A stretch of DNA of 64,000 nt from DATLSM01 sp049585815. Lineage in GTDB: Bacteria; Actinomycetota; Thermoleophilia; Solirubrobacterales; 70-9. Numbering within the stretch: position 1 is the first letter of the stretch; each line of letters starts with the position of its first letter. The position numbers and the translations under genes were made by a program. The notes under the pieces are model-generated. The model saw only the letters and a list, made by a program, of their open reading frames with translations. It was not told the origin of the DNA and did not search any database. The stretch is taken from NCBI GenBank assembly GCA_049585815.1, contig JBAVAR010000054.1, forward strand, positions 1-64,000. The letters are read 5' to 3'. Of this stretch, positions 35,773-45,056 are shown piece by piece.

Positions 35773-37191
35773 ATGCCACATGCCCGCCTCAGGGCCGGCC
35801 AGCTCGGCACCGCGGATGTGACGGCGTCAACGGTCGCCAACATCGGGCCGGGGATCGACTTCTACTTCGCCTTCGGAGTGATCGCCGTCACCGCTGGCGT
35901 CGCCGCCCCGCTGACGATCCTCGCGGCAGGTGTCGCCGTCGTCTTTCTCGCTCACACGGTGGCTGAGTTCACCAAGATGGAGCCTTCGGCAGGAAGCTTC
36001 ATCACCTATGTCGAGACCGCGCTGGGGCCAAGGGCGGGGGTGAGCACGGCTCTCCTCGTCGCGGTCGGCTACAGCGTCGCCATCGCGGGGGTATTCACCA
36101 TGTCGGGCGGAATGGTGGCACTGACCATTGCCCACTACACGTCATGGAGCCCCCCCTGGGAGCCACTGACTCTCGTTTTCACCGCCGGCGCGATATGGCT
36201 GACGGTGCGGGGGGTAAGGCTTTCGACCAGGGCGGTGGGCGCAGCAGTCCTCATGCAGGTGGCGATCATGGTGCTCGTCTGCATCGTAGTTCTCCTCGAC
36301 CAACGTGCCGAGCTCTCCTACATACCATTCTCGTGGGCACACCTCAGCGGCGGGCTGACCGGCCTGTCGGCTGGGTTCCCGCTTGCTCTCTACATGTTCA
36401 TCGGATGGGAGAACGGCCCGGCGCTCGCCGAGGAGTGTCGCGATCCCAAGCGTACCGTCCCCAGGGCTCTCTACCTGTCTGTCGCTATCGCGGCCATCCT
36501 CTTCGTCTTCTTCGCCTATTGCACCGTCACCGGCTTCAACTACGACGTGTCCCCCATCGGCCGTGCGTCGGTCCCGTTTCTGACGGTGGCCGATCAGTAC
36601 CTCGGCGGCCCCGCCGTCCTGGCCTGGATCGCCGGGATCATCTCGGTTCTCGCCACTTTGATCGCAGCCGCGAACTCGCAATCGCGGATGATCTTCGACG
36701 GCGGCCGATCGGGGCTCCTGCCGGCGTGGTTTGGCCGGGTCCGCCGGCCCGCCGACACTCCGGTCAACGCCCTGCTGGGGATGGCTGGGGTTGGACTTGG
36801 GATCATCTGTATCTGGTGGGCTTCACACCTGATCGGCCTCAACACGGGATCGACGAACCCGGTCGGCCTCTATGCCGAGTGCTCGACGATGGGGACTATC
36901 GTGATCCTGTTCGTCTACTTCCTGACGACACTCGCCCTTCCAGTCTTCATCTGGCGACGCCACCGACGATCCTTCTCCGCTCTCCGGCATCTGGCCATCC
37001 CCGCGATTGGGGCGCTGACACTGATCGTCCCGTTCATAGAGCTCTGCAAGCCGGGGCAGCCCGCTCCGTACAGCGAGTTCCCCTACATCGCCTTGGTGGT
37101 CGTGGCGACGTCCATCGTGATCGCCTGCATCACCGTCCATCGTCGACCATCGACTGGCGCCGGAGAGGGCACCACTCTTTCCGATGAGTAG
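35773..37191 (+). CDS. APC-family amino-acid permease
   Basis: 472 residues, about twelve helices. The first helix signature TVANIGPGIDFYFAFG, then EFTKMEPSAGSFITYVETALG and FPLALYMFIGWENGPALAEECRDPKRTVPRAL (helix 6 and its loop) place it in the APC superfamily, close to amino-acid/polyamine transporters. It imports an amino acid by ion coupling; substrate unknown. Convergent with the channel-like gene. Confidence 0.88.
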   Translation: MPHARLRAGQLGTADVTASTVANIGPGIDFYFAFGVIAVTAGVAAPLTILAAGVAVVFLAHTVAEFTKMEPSAGSFITYVETALGPRAGVSTALLVAVGYSVAIAGVFTMSGGMVALTIAHYTSWSPPWEPLTLVFTAGAIWLTVRGVRLSTRAVGAAVLMQVAIMVLVCIVVLLDQRAELSYIPFSWAHLSGGLTGLSAGFPLALYMFIGWENGPALAEECRDPKRTVPRALYLSVAIAAILFVFFAYCTVTGFNYDVSPIGRASVPFLTVADQYLGGPAVLAWIAGIISVLATLIAAANSQSRMIFDGGRSGLLPAWFGRVRRPADTPVNALLGMAGVGLGIICIWWASHLIGLNTGSTNPVGLYAECSTMGTIVILFVYFLTTLALPVFIWRRHRRSFSALRHLAIPAIGALTLIVPFIELCKPGQPAPYSEFPYIALVVVATSIVIACITVHRRPSTGAGEGTTLSDE

Positions 37192-37238
37192 GTGACCCAT
37201 GAATGTCGCGTCCCTTCGCCGGCAGTTCGAGGAATCGA

Positions 37239-37904
37239 TCAGCCGAGGATGTTTACCGCGCGTGCGGCGATCAGTCCGACCGTCATGAATGAAGCCATCG
37301 CCTCTGCCAGCATCAGGGCCTTCACCCGGACGCTAAGCGGCATCGCGTCGGTCGGGCTGAACGCACTTGCGTTCGTGAAGGCGACGTAGAGATAGTCCAC
37401 AAATCCCGGGCGCCAGTCCTGAAATGGGAGATCTGGAACTCCCATCTGGGGGAAGAGGAAGTCGGGCTCCCGGGGTTCGGGTGCGGTTCGCAGGTGGGGT
37501 CCACCGCGGTCGATCTCCCAAAACCAAAGGCCAAAGACCGCCACATTGGTGAGCCAGATCTGTCCCGCGGCGATGATCAGATCACGACCGGCGGCGGTGT
37601 TGCGCTCCAGCAGAAGGTGGACAAGCAGGCCCAGTGCTGTGAAGTTGGCCACCGTCACAATTGCGATCAGTCCGATCGATAGGCGCCGGCGTGCCTGAGA
37701 CTGAGAGTGATGGCGATAGGGCGTTGAGATCGCAAGCCCCAGCAACAACACACCCTCCAATGAGGGGAGCAGCCAGCTTGGTCCAAGCGTCAATCTGTCC
37801 GGCAGCGCTAGGTAGAGAAGGAGCGCAAATAGCACGGCCAGCTGCGCCTGCCAAAAAGGCTCGACGATACCCAGCTCTTCGCGATTTGTAGGTGACAGCC
37901 TCAT
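37239..37904 (-). CDS. Ion-channel-like membrane protein with altered filter
   Basis: 221 residues, five to six helices. The C-terminal region FVDYLYVAFTNASAFSPTDAMPLS, then a helix and ARAVNILG, has the layout of two-helix K+ channel pores (FxDYLYFSxTTxTTVGxxD...), but the TVGxG filter is replaced by NASAFSPTD. So either an ion channel of changed selectivity or a non-channel relative. The GreA gene upstream overlaps its start by 4 nt. Confidence 0.7.
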   Translation of the reverse strand: MRLSPTNREELGIVEPFWQAQLAVLFALLLYLALPDRLTLGPSWLLPSLEGVLLLGLAISTPYRHHSQSQARRRLSIGLIAIVTVANFTALGLLVHLLLERNTAAGRDLIIAAGQIWLTNVAVFGLWFWEIDRGGPHLRTAPEPREPDFLFPQMGVPDLPFQDWRPGFVDYLYVAFTNASAFSPTDAMPLSVRVKALMLAEAMASFMTVGLIAARAVNILG

Positions 37905-38392
37905 GGGCTGTCAGTCGTCAGCCTCTTCACCACAAATGCCCTCTTGCCCCCGGGTGTCTCAATCTCAATCGTCTCGCCGACCTTACGATCCCTGAGTGCG
38001 CGGCCGATCGGCGACTCCGCCGAGAGCCTGCCCTGGGCAAGGTTGGCCTCGGTGGACCCGACCAGCGTCCAGGTGTTGACAGCGCCACTTGCCACGTCGA
38101 GCACCTCTGCGGTGCGGCCGAAGGCGAAGGCGTCGGTCTCCTTATCAACATCGACTACAACCGCTTTACGAAGCCTTTCCCTCAGATTCTTTATCCGAGT
38201 CTCTAGATGCGCTTGATCCTCCTTGGCAATGTGGTAGTCGGCGTTCTCCTTCAGGTCGCCCAACTCACGGGCAGCCTTGATCCTCGCCGCCATCTCGTTG
38301 CGGGCCGCTCCCTCCAGGTTCTCGATTTCTGCCCGCAGCCCCTCAATGCCCTCCCGGGTAATGGGCTCTCCATCGCTCCCACCTGCGCTCAT
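37901..38392 (-). CDS. greA: GreA-family transcription elongation factor
   Basis: 163 residues. N-terminal coiled coil (ITREGIEGLRAEIENLEGAARNE...), hairpin tip ARELGDLKENADYHIAKED with the acidic tip Asp/Glu that reaches the polymerase active site, then a C-terminal barrel (SPIGRALRDRKVGETIEI). Rescues backtracked RNA polymerase by stimulating transcript cleavage. The downstream membrane-protein gene overlaps its stop (ATGA), an unusual partner. Slightly short of E. coli GreA but all parts are present. Confidence 0.9.
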   Translation of the reverse strand: MSAGGSDGEPITREGIEGLRAEIENLEGAARNEMAARIKAARELGDLKENADYHIAKEDQAHLETRIKNLRERLRKAVVVDVDKETDAFAFGRTAEVLDVASGAVNTWTLVGSTEANLAQGRLSAESPIGRALRDRKVGETIEIETPGGKRAFVVKRLTTDSP

Positions 38393-38475
38393 CTCGGCAC
38401 CCTCGCAGATCCGAACGGCCGGGCAGTTTGCAGTCTGCCGCCCTAACCCAGGGGATCGCTTGACCCCTCTGCTTT

Positions 38476-38497
38476 CATACGAACACGTGTTCGTATG
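38476..38497. promoter_or_regulatory. LexA (SOS) box overlapping the imuB start codon
   Basis: A perfect 22-bp palindrome centred on CGAACACGTGTTCG (38480-38493), the actinobacterial/Bacillus LexA consensus CGAAC-N4-GTTCG. Its right end is the ATG of imuB (38495-38497). LexA bound here would block transcription of the start region, so the mutagenesis cassette is SOS-induced. Confidence 0.88.
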
Positions 38498-39703
38498 ATC
38501 GCCTGCGTCTTTACCCCCCGCTTCTCACTCAGGAGCGCTTGCCCTGGCCACCTCCAGGAGCCGATTGCACTCGCTCCGCTGCCCGGGACCAGTCCCGTGG
38601 TCGGAGAGGTATCGCGCCCCGCCGAAGCCAGCGGCATCCACGCCGGGATGCCGCTCGCCGAGGCGCTCGCTCGCTGCCCATCGCTTCGCCTGATCCCCGC
38701 CGATCCGGCCCTCGTCGCCGAGCGCTGGGATGCTCTGCTGGTGCGCCTCGAACGGATCGGCGCCGCGGTGGAGTCCGAACGGGCGGGAGAGGCGTTCTTC
38801 GCGGTCGATGGGCTGCGGGGGATCCACGGCGGCGATGCGGCGGGCGTTCTGGCGGCGACTCGGGGAGCGGTACAGATCCCCACGCGGATCGCCGCCGCAC
38901 CCAACCGCTTCGCGGCCTTCGTCGCCGCCGCCCGGCAAACGAGGCCGGCACACCGAGCCGGTGGAGAGCCGGTCGTCTCACCCGGGGGACTTCGCAGGTT
39001 CCTCGCCCCGATCTCGGTCGCCGCCCTGACCGATCGGCTTGGGTCCTCCGGCCCTGAGGCCGCGACGTTGGTCACAGCCCTCAAACGCCTCGGGCTCGGC
39101 ACCCTCGGCAAGCTCGCCGCGCTCAGCGCCGACAAGGTCGCCGACCGCTTCGGATCCCTCGGCCTGCGCGCGCTCCGCCTCGCTCGGGGTGAGGATGAGC
39201 CGCTGCGCCCCCGCGCTCCCCGTGAGGATCTGGTCGAGTCAATCGAGCTGCCGGAGGGAACCGCCGGACCTCAGCTTGACCGCGCGGTCGAGCTTCTGGT
39301 CGCCCGCTTCCTCGCCGCCCCCACACGGCAGGGAAGGACCGTGCTGGCGTTGCGGCTCTCTGCCCTGCTTGACGGGGGCGGAAGCTGGAGCGTCGAGCAG
39401 GGACTGAGTCAGCCGACTGCCTCTGCGCAGACCATCGACCTGCTGCTGACCGCTCGCCTGCAGGACCTGCCGGCGCCGGCGATGACGCTGCGGTTACAGG
39501 CGCTCGGCCTAGGGCCACCGGCGGCCGACCAGCTCGAGCTCGCGCTGTGCGGCCGAGAGTCGGGGAGGGAGCGACTGCGCGCGGCGGTGAAAGAGGTCAG
39601 AGCGATCGCAGGTCCCGAGGCCCTGCTGAAGACCATCGAGGTCGATCCGCGCTCTCGCATCCCCGAGCGACGGGTCCTGCTCACCCCCTATCCAGAATTA
39701 TGA
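38495..39703 (+). CDS. imuB: ImuB-like Y-family polymerase subunit
   Basis: 402 residues. The N-terminus ACVFTPRFSLRSAC and Y-family fold (LGLGTLGKLAAL helix-hairpin-helix, little-finger-like C-terminus) match ImuB, the non-catalytic Y-family protein that links DnaE2 to the sliding clamp. The catalytic acidic pairs of true DinB are not seen. The start is the final ATG of the LexA palindrome, so no ribosome site can lie in the usual place; a leaderless transcript is likely. Overlaps the next gene by 4 nt. Confidence 0.85.
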   Translation: MIACVFTPRFSLRSACPGHLQEPIALAPLPGTSPVVGEVSRPAEASGIHAGMPLAEALARCPSLRLIPADPALVAERWDALLVRLERIGAAVESERAGEAFFAVDGLRGIHGGDAAGVLAATRGAVQIPTRIAAAPNRFAAFVAAARQTRPAHRAGGEPVVSPGGLRRFLAPISVAALTDRLGSSGPEAATLVTALKRLGLGTLGKLAALSADKVADRFGSLGLRALRLARGEDEPLRPRAPREDLVESIELPEGTAGPQLDRAVELLVARFLAAPTRQGRTVLALRLSALLDGGGSWSVEQGLSQPTASAQTIDLLLTARLQDLPAPAMTLRLQALGLGPPAADQLELALCGRESGRERLRAAVKEVRAIAGPEALLKTIEVDPRSRIPERRVLLTPYPEL

Positions 39704-39945
39704 GCCGAGCGCGGCGCGTGTACTTACCGCAGGACGCGGTGGTTTTAGCCGACAGGAAGGGAATGCCCCGCACGCTTGACGGAACTGCGATCGAGGCGAT
39801 CCGCGAGGACTGGATCGTCGAGGATCGCTGGTGGACTGGGCATCCCCTGCACCGCCGCTACTTCGAGCTTGCGCTTGCCGACGGCCGCAGCGCGACTGTC
39901 TTTAGAGATGTGCGGAGCGGACGCTGGCATCGCCAACCGGCCTGA
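39700..39945 (+). CDS. DUF6504-like small protein of the mutagenesis cassette
   Basis: 81 residues from ATG 39700. Pattern LDGTAIEAIREDWIVEDRWWTGHPLHRRYFELALADGR, with a basic C-terminus, matches DUF6504, which is usually coded between imuB and dnaE2 in Actinobacteria. Overlaps imuB by 4 nt and shares the TGATG junction with dnaE2, so strictly co-translated. Role unknown; likely a structural partner of the mutasome. ImuA is absent. Confidence 0.8.
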   Translation: MSRARRVYLPQDAVVLADRKGMPRTLDGTAIEAIREDWIVEDRWWTGHPLHRRYFELALADGRSATVFRDVRSGRWHRQPA

Positions 39946-42900
39946 TGAGTACCTCGCCCCCCTACGTCGAGCTTCACGCTCACTCTGCGTTCTCGTTCCT
40001 TGACGGCGCCTCGACGCCGACCGAGCTTGCCGGTGCGGCGGCGGCGCTCGGCTACTCCGTGATGGCGCTCACCGACCACGATGGCCTCTGGGGGTCGATG
40101 GAGTTCGCCCAGGCCTGCAATGGACTGGGCCTACGGGCGATCACCGGCGCGGAGTTGACGGTGGCCTTGCCAAAGACCGGTGAGCTTTCCCACCTAACGC
40201 TCTTGGTCGAGACGCAGGCCGGTTACCGCAACCTCTGCCGCCTGCTCACCGAAGCACACGCGCACACCCGCGATAACGCACAGCGAAGCGCCACCCAACC
40301 ATCGGTGAGCCTGACGGCGCTCACCGAGCGCGCGGAGGGACTGGTCTGCCTGACCGGCTGCGCGCGCGAGGGGGTGCTGGGCGGTCGCTGGGAGCGCGGC
40401 GAGCGCTCTGGGGCCGAGGCACTGGGGCGAGAGCTGATCGACGCCTTTGGCTCCGAGCGCCTGCGGGTCGAGCTGCAGCGTCCCTATGAGCGCCACGATC
40501 GCGCCCGCAACCGCTGGCTCGCCGGTCTCGCCGAGCGACTGGGGTCCCCCTGCGTCGCGACCGGCAACGTCCATGCGCACCGGCGCTCCCGTTCGCACCT
40601 TCAGGATGCACTCGTCGCCGTCCATCACGGTCTCGGCCTTGAGGAGTGTGAGCCGCTTCGCCGCGGCAACGGCTCCGCGGCCCTCGCCTCCCCGGGGGGG
40701 ATGGCGCGTCGCTTTGCCGAGTATCCCGAAGCGGTGGCGGAGTCGGGGCGGCTCGCCGATCGGCTTCACTTCGACCTCACGGCCCAGCTCGGCTATCGCT
40801 ACCCCGGGTCTGGTGATGCGGACGCTGATCGAAAACTGGCCGAGAGCTCCCGAGCGCTACTCGCCGAGCGCTACGCGGGGTCCCCCCAACGGCCAAAGGC
40901 CGAGCGCCGACTGGAGGAGGAGCTCTCGGTGATCCACGGCCTTGGCCTCGCGGGCTTCTTCCTCTTGCACCGCGACCTGCTCGAGTTGGCACGCGAGGTC
41001 GCGGTGCGAGTGCGGGGTCGCGACTCGGCGCGCTCGCCTCTGCCGCCGGGCCGCGGCAGGGGTTCCAGCGTCAGCTCGATCGTCTGCTACCTGACCGGCC
41101 TCTCCCACATCGATCCGGTGAAGGCCGACCTGTTCGCCGGGCGTTTTCTCAACGAGGAAACGTCGGCTCCCCCCGATATCGACCTCGATTTCCCCCGCGA
41201 CATTCGCAAGGAGCTGATCGTCGAGGTTCACAAGCGCTACGGCAAGGAGCACTCGGCGCTGGTTGCCGCTTTCCCCACCTACCGCCCGCGCGGTGCGGTG
41301 CGTGACATCGGCAAGGCGCTGGGCCTACCGGCCGGGGAGATCGAGCGGGTCGCGCGTGCGGTCGGTTTTCACGGCGAGGGGGGCGAGATCGAGAGCCACG
41401 TCACGGCTGCGATCGGAGCAGAGCGGGCCCGCTCTCCGCGTTGGCGTGCGCTAGTCAGCCTCTGCACCGAGGCGATGGGCCTTCCGCGCCACCCCTCCCA
41501 GCATCCGGGCGGAATGGTGATCTCCACTCGCCCGCTGATCGACGTCTGCCCGGTGGTACCGGCGGCTATGGAGGGTCGGCAGATCGTGCAGTGGGACAAG
41601 GACTCCTGTGCGGATGCCGGCTTCCTGAAGATCGACCTCCTCGGCCTCGGGATGCTCTCGGCGGTCGAGCGCTGCGTGGTGGAGATCGAGAGGACAAGGG
41701 GTGAGCGGATCGACCTCGCGCGCATCCCCCTGGATGACCCCGACACCTTCGACTCGATCAGGGCGGCGAAGACGACCGGCGTGTTTCAGATCGAGAGCCG
41801 AGCTCAGATGCAGATGCTCCCACGCACCCAGCCTGAGGATTTAGACGACCTCACCGTGCAGGTCGCCCTCGTGCGCCCCGGCCCAATCCAGGGTGGCGCG
41901 ATCCACCCCTACATCGAACGCCGCAAGGCGCTCCGCGAGGACCCCACTTTCGAGGTTCCCTACGAGCATCCGCTACTTGAGCCGGTCCTCAAGGACACGC
42001 TCGGCACGATCGTCTTCCAAGAGCAGGTGATCGAGGTCGCGATGGCGATGGCGGGCTTCTCTTCCGCAGAGGCCGAGAGCCTGCGGCGGGCGATGAGCCG
42101 CAAGCGCTCCGAGGAGGCGATCCTCGCCCACCGCAGACACTTCCTCGCCGGTGCCGAGAACCGCGGTGTCCCGCTCGCCATCGCCGAGCGGGTCTGGGGA
42201 CAGATCCAGGGCTTTTCGGGCTTCGGCTTCCCCAAGGCCCACTCGGCGGCTTTCGGGTTGCTCGCCTACCAGTCGGCCTATCTGCGCGAGCACTATCCGC
42301 CGGAGTTCCTCTGCTCACTTTTGAACGAGCAGCCGATGGGTTTCTATCCGCCCGACTCCCTCGCCCACGAGGCCCAGCGCCGGGGGGTGCGGATCGCTCC
42401 GCCGAGCGTCAATGAGAGCGAGGTCCCCTGCCACGTGGGACGCGAGCGCGGCGCCCTTGTCGTGCGGATCGGGCTCGGCTACGTGAAGGGGGTGCGCGAG
42501 GAGGAGATGGCGGCGCTGGTCGCCGAGCGCCAGCGCGCCGGCCCCTACAGCGGGGTCGCCGACCTCGCCACTCGTTCGGGGGCAAGCCGCGACGGGCTGG
42601 AGCGACTGGTCTGGGCCGGCGCCCTCGACGGCCTGTCCCTCGGCAACGCTCAGTCCAGCGAGCATCGCCGCGAGGACTACTGGCGCCTCGGCGTCGCGGG
42701 GACTGCGCAGAGGGCCGGGGATGCGACGCAGCTACCGCTTCCCATCGACCCTCCATCTGCGCCCGAGCTCACCCCGTTGGGGCGCTGGGAGCGGGTGCTC
42801 GAGGCCTACCGTTCAACCGGAATCAACCTCGGCGAGCACCCGATGTCCCTCTTGCGCGAAGGCCTGGGCAAGGGCGTCGCCCGCAGTACGGACCTCAAGC

Positions 42901-43319
42901 GGATCGACGATGGTGCCACGGTCGAAGTCGCGGGCATGGTGGTCGCCCGCCAGCGGCCAGAGACAGCGAAGGGGATCACTTTCATGTTGCTTGAGGATGA
43001 GCAAGGCACCGTCAACCTGATCGTTCCCTCAGGGGTCTATGAGCACCGTCGGACAGTGGTCCGAGCCGCGCCGCTGGTCAGGGCGCGGGGACGCCTGGAG
43101 CGCAGAGACGGCGCGATCAACCTCCTGGTTTTCGACCTCGATGCGTTGCAGTGGGGTAACCGACCCGATGCACGGGTGGCCGACGAACAGCAACCCGCGA
43201 AAGCCCCAGGAGAGGTCGGGGGTGAGCAAGCCCAGTTGCGCCGGATCCGCGAGCTTGCGGTCGCCGAACTGCGGGCGGTCGCTCCAGCTGGACACAGCTT
43301 CGGCCGGCGGGGGCGCTAG
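39945..43319 (+). CDS. dnaE2: Error-prone DNA polymerase III alpha subunit DnaE2
   Basis: 1124 residues. PHP domain at the N-terminus (HAHSAFSFLDGA, ALTDHDGLWG). Polymerase active site PPDIDLDFPRD (two Asp), then RGAVRDIGKALGL and QHPGGMVIS in the fingers. Helix-hairpin-helix region near 860-930, and a C-terminal OB domain (VEVAGMVVARQRPETAKG...). Shorter than replicative DnaE1, as expected for DnaE2. It carries out damage-induced mutagenic synthesis with ImuB. Last gene of the SOS cassette. Confidence 0.93.
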   Translation: MSTSPPYVELHAHSAFSFLDGASTPTELAGAAAALGYSVMALTDHDGLWGSMEFAQACNGLGLRAITGAELTVALPKTGELSHLTLLVETQAGYRNLCRLLTEAHAHTRDNAQRSATQPSVSLTALTERAEGLVCLTGCAREGVLGGRWERGERSGAEALGRELIDAFGSERLRVELQRPYERHDRARNRWLAGLAERLGSPCVATGNVHAHRRSRSHLQDALVAVHHGLGLEECEPLRRGNGSAALASPGGMARRFAEYPEAVAESGRLADRLHFDLTAQLGYRYPGSGDADADRKLAESSRALLAERYAGSPQRPKAERRLEEELSVIHGLGLAGFFLLHRDLLELAREVAVRVRGRDSARSPLPPGRGRGSSVSSIVCYLTGLSHIDPVKADLFAGRFLNEETSAPPDIDLDFPRDIRKELIVEVHKRYGKEHSALVAAFPTYRPRGAVRDIGKALGLPAGEIERVARAVGFHGEGGEIESHVTAAIGAERARSPRWRALVSLCTEAMGLPRHPSQHPGGMVISTRPLIDVCPVVPAAMEGRQIVQWDKDSCADAGFLKIDLLGLGMLSAVERCVVEIERTRGERIDLARIPLDDPDTFDSIRAAKTTGVFQIESRAQMQMLPRTQPEDLDDLTVQVALVRPGPIQGGAIHPYIERRKALREDPTFEVPYEHPLLEPVLKDTLGTIVFQEQVIEVAMAMAGFSSAEAESLRRAMSRKRSEEAILAHRRHFLAGAENRGVPLAIAERVWGQIQGFSGFGFPKAHSAAFGLLAYQSAYLREHYPPEFLCSLLNEQPMGFYPPDSLAHEAQRRGVRIAPPSVNESEVPCHVGRERGALVVRIGLGYVKGVREEEMAALVAERQRAGPYSGVADLATRSGASRDGLERLVWAGALDGLSLGNAQSSEHRREDYWRLGVAGTAQRAGDATQLPLPIDPPSAPELTPLGRWERVLEAYRSTGINLGEHPMSLLREGLGKGVARSTDLKRIDDGATVEVAGMVVARQRPETAKGITFMLLEDEQGTVNLIVPSGVYEHRRTVVRAAPLVRARGRLERRDGAINLLVFDLDALQWGNRPDARVADEQQPAKAPGEVGGEQAQLRRIRELAVAELRAVAPAGHSFGRRGR

Positions 43320-43520
43320 CCGCAATATGCGCATGGGGCCGAGGGGCGCCAAAGGGAGGACGGCCGCTGGGGTGCCTGGGCCGTCCATCGCTCGGAGGGC
43401 GGGACCTCTGCGCCGCCGTCCCTCCCGTCCTCGCTTCGATCATCTGCGCCGCGAGAGTGCTGCCCGGCCCCTGGGAGCCCTCGGGAATCCCGGCGGAACT
43501 ACCGGATCCAGATTAGGCTA

Positions 43521-43570
43521 CAATCCAAATTGGAATTACAATCCGTTTCACAATCCGTTTCACACAATCC
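43521..43570 (+). promoter_or_regulatory. Repeat-rich putative TetR operator/promoter
   Basis: CAATCC occurs four times in 50 bases (from 43521, 43539, 43551 and 43565), two of them inside the tandem 12-mer ACAATCCGTTTC at 43538-43549 and 43550-43561. The AT-rich CCAAATTGG (43525-43533) is palindromic. It stands just before the TetR gene in otherwise GC-rich DNA, so autoregulation is likely. Confidence 0.5.
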
Positions 43571-43572
43571 AG

Positions 43573-44247
43573 ATGACCAGTGGGCCACGAAAAAGACAGA
43601 ACCGCGCCGAAAAGCAGGCCCATACCCGGGCAGCGTTACTTGGCACCGCGGCCAGGGTTTTCGCCCACCGCGGCTACGCTGCCGCCTCGGTAGAGGAAAT
43701 TGCCGAGGAGGCCGGCTACTCCCACGGCGCCGTCTACTCAAACTTCGATGGCAAGGCCGACCTCTTCCTCGCAGTCTTCGAGGACTACATGGCCGAGCGC
43801 GCACGCGAGCTGGCCGGGACTCAGGTCACACTCGGCGAGAACGCTCCCCTGGAGGCTCGGGCACGCTCACTCGCCGATCAGTGGATGGAGCGCTTCGCCC
43901 GCGACCGCGATTCCTTCGTCCTGCACATGGAGTTCATCGCCCACGCCGGTCGCGATCCCGAGCTGGCCGGACGCTTCGGCGCCCGCTCAGCCGCCCTGCG
44001 CGAGGCCGTTGCCCATTACATCTCCCGATATCAGGAGGAAATCGGGGTCGAGCTGCCCCTCCCCGCAGGGGATCTCGCGCTGATCCTGCGTTCGCTCGGC
44101 ATCGGCCTCGCCGTCGAAGCCCTGGTCAGCCCCGACGACGTGCGTCCCGACCTCTACGGCGACTTTGTGGAACTTCTGGTCGCGGTGATGCGCGACCAGA
44201 GGTCCAATGAAGATTGGAAATCGCCAGGTGCAGCGAAGGGCCGATGA
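43573..44247 (+). CDS. TetR/AcrR-family regulator
   Basis: 224 residues from ATG 43573 (the frame is open far upstream as a shadow). N-terminal DNA-binding domain about 10-60: RAALLGTAARVFAHRGYAAAS, VEEIAEEAGYSHGAVYSNF. The ligand-binding C-terminal half is Leu/Ala-rich. It probably controls its own expression and the methyltransferase gene, whose start overlaps its stop by 4 nt. Ligand unknown. Confidence 0.87.
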   Translation: MTSGPRKRQNRAEKQAHTRAALLGTAARVFAHRGYAAASVEEIAEEAGYSHGAVYSNFDGKADLFLAVFEDYMAERARELAGTQVTLGENAPLEARARSLADQWMERFARDRDSFVLHMEFIAHAGRDPELAGRFGARSAALREAVAHYISRYQEEIGVELPLPAGDLALILRSLGIGLAVEALVSPDDVRPDLYGDFVELLVAVMRDQRSNEDWKSPGAAKGR

Positions 44248-44996
44248 ACGGCGCCGCCTATGACCGGATTGGCCTTGATTACAGCGCGATCCGCCGTGCT
44301 GACCCGCGGATCGAGGCCTTGATCTGGGCGGCACTCGGTGATGCCAAGACCGTCCTCAATATAGGTGCCGGTGCCGGGTCCTATGAGCCAGCCGACCGAG
44401 AGGTGATCGCGATTGAGCCCTCGGCGGTGATGATCGCCCAGCGCCCGCCAGAGGCAGCCGCAGCGATTCAGGGGGTTGCCGAGTCCCTACCGCTGAAGGA
44501 CAAGAGCGTCGACGCGACGATGGGCGTCTTCACGATGCAGCACTGGCAAGACATCGGCCAGGGTCTTGAGGAGGTGCGCCGAGTCACCCGGGAGCGGGTC
44601 GCCCTCCTCACTCTTGACATGGACATTGCCGCCAAGGCATTTTGGCTTGCACGTGACTACCTGCCGGAGATGATCGAGCCGGATCGCCGCGACTTCCCGA
44701 CCATGGAGCTGCTGCGCGCCAAGTTCCCCGCGCTTGAACTCGAAACCGTCGCGGTCCCAAATGACTGCAGCGACGGCTTTTGCATCGCCCTCTGGAGCCG
44801 TCCCGAGGCCCACCTCGACCCGCGGGTGCGCAAAGCATCCTCGATCTGGCACCGGGTGCCGGGTGCGGCCGTGCAGCGGGCACTCGCCAAGCTCGCCTCC
44901 GACCTCGATAGCGGTGAGTGGGATCGCCGTTACGGACACCTGCGGGGGCAGGCCGAGCTTGACATCGGCATGCGGCTAGTCAGGGCTGACATCTGA
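44244..44996 (+). CDS. SAM-dependent methyltransferase (class I) 1
   Basis: 250 residues from ATG 44244. Motif I VLNIGAGAGSYE, acidic loop REVIAIEPSAVM, then DATMGVFTMQHWQDI. The N-terminal AAYDRIGLDYSAIRRADPRI is a typical UbiE-like entry. The substrate is probably a small molecule; not assignable. Overlaps the TetR gene (ATGA), so likely under its control. Confidence 0.82.
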   Translation: MNGAAYDRIGLDYSAIRRADPRIEALIWAALGDAKTVLNIGAGAGSYEPADREVIAIEPSAVMIAQRPPEAAAAIQGVAESLPLKDKSVDATMGVFTMQHWQDIGQGLEEVRRVTRERVALLTLDMDIAAKAFWLARDYLPEMIEPDRRDFPTMELLRAKFPALELETVAVPNDCSDGFCIALWSRPEAHLDPRVRKASSIWHRVPGAAVQRALAKLASDLDSGEWDRRYGHLRGQAELDIGMRLVRADI

Positions 44997-45056
44997 TGGG
45001 AGGCCGACCGAGCATGAGACCAAGGGCCGCTCACCCGGACGAAAGGAGCCGCGGCA

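Noticed and set aside
36144..37187. 347-residue plus-strand open frame inside the permease gene
   Set aside because: Out-of-frame shadow with low-complexity RP/HR sequence.
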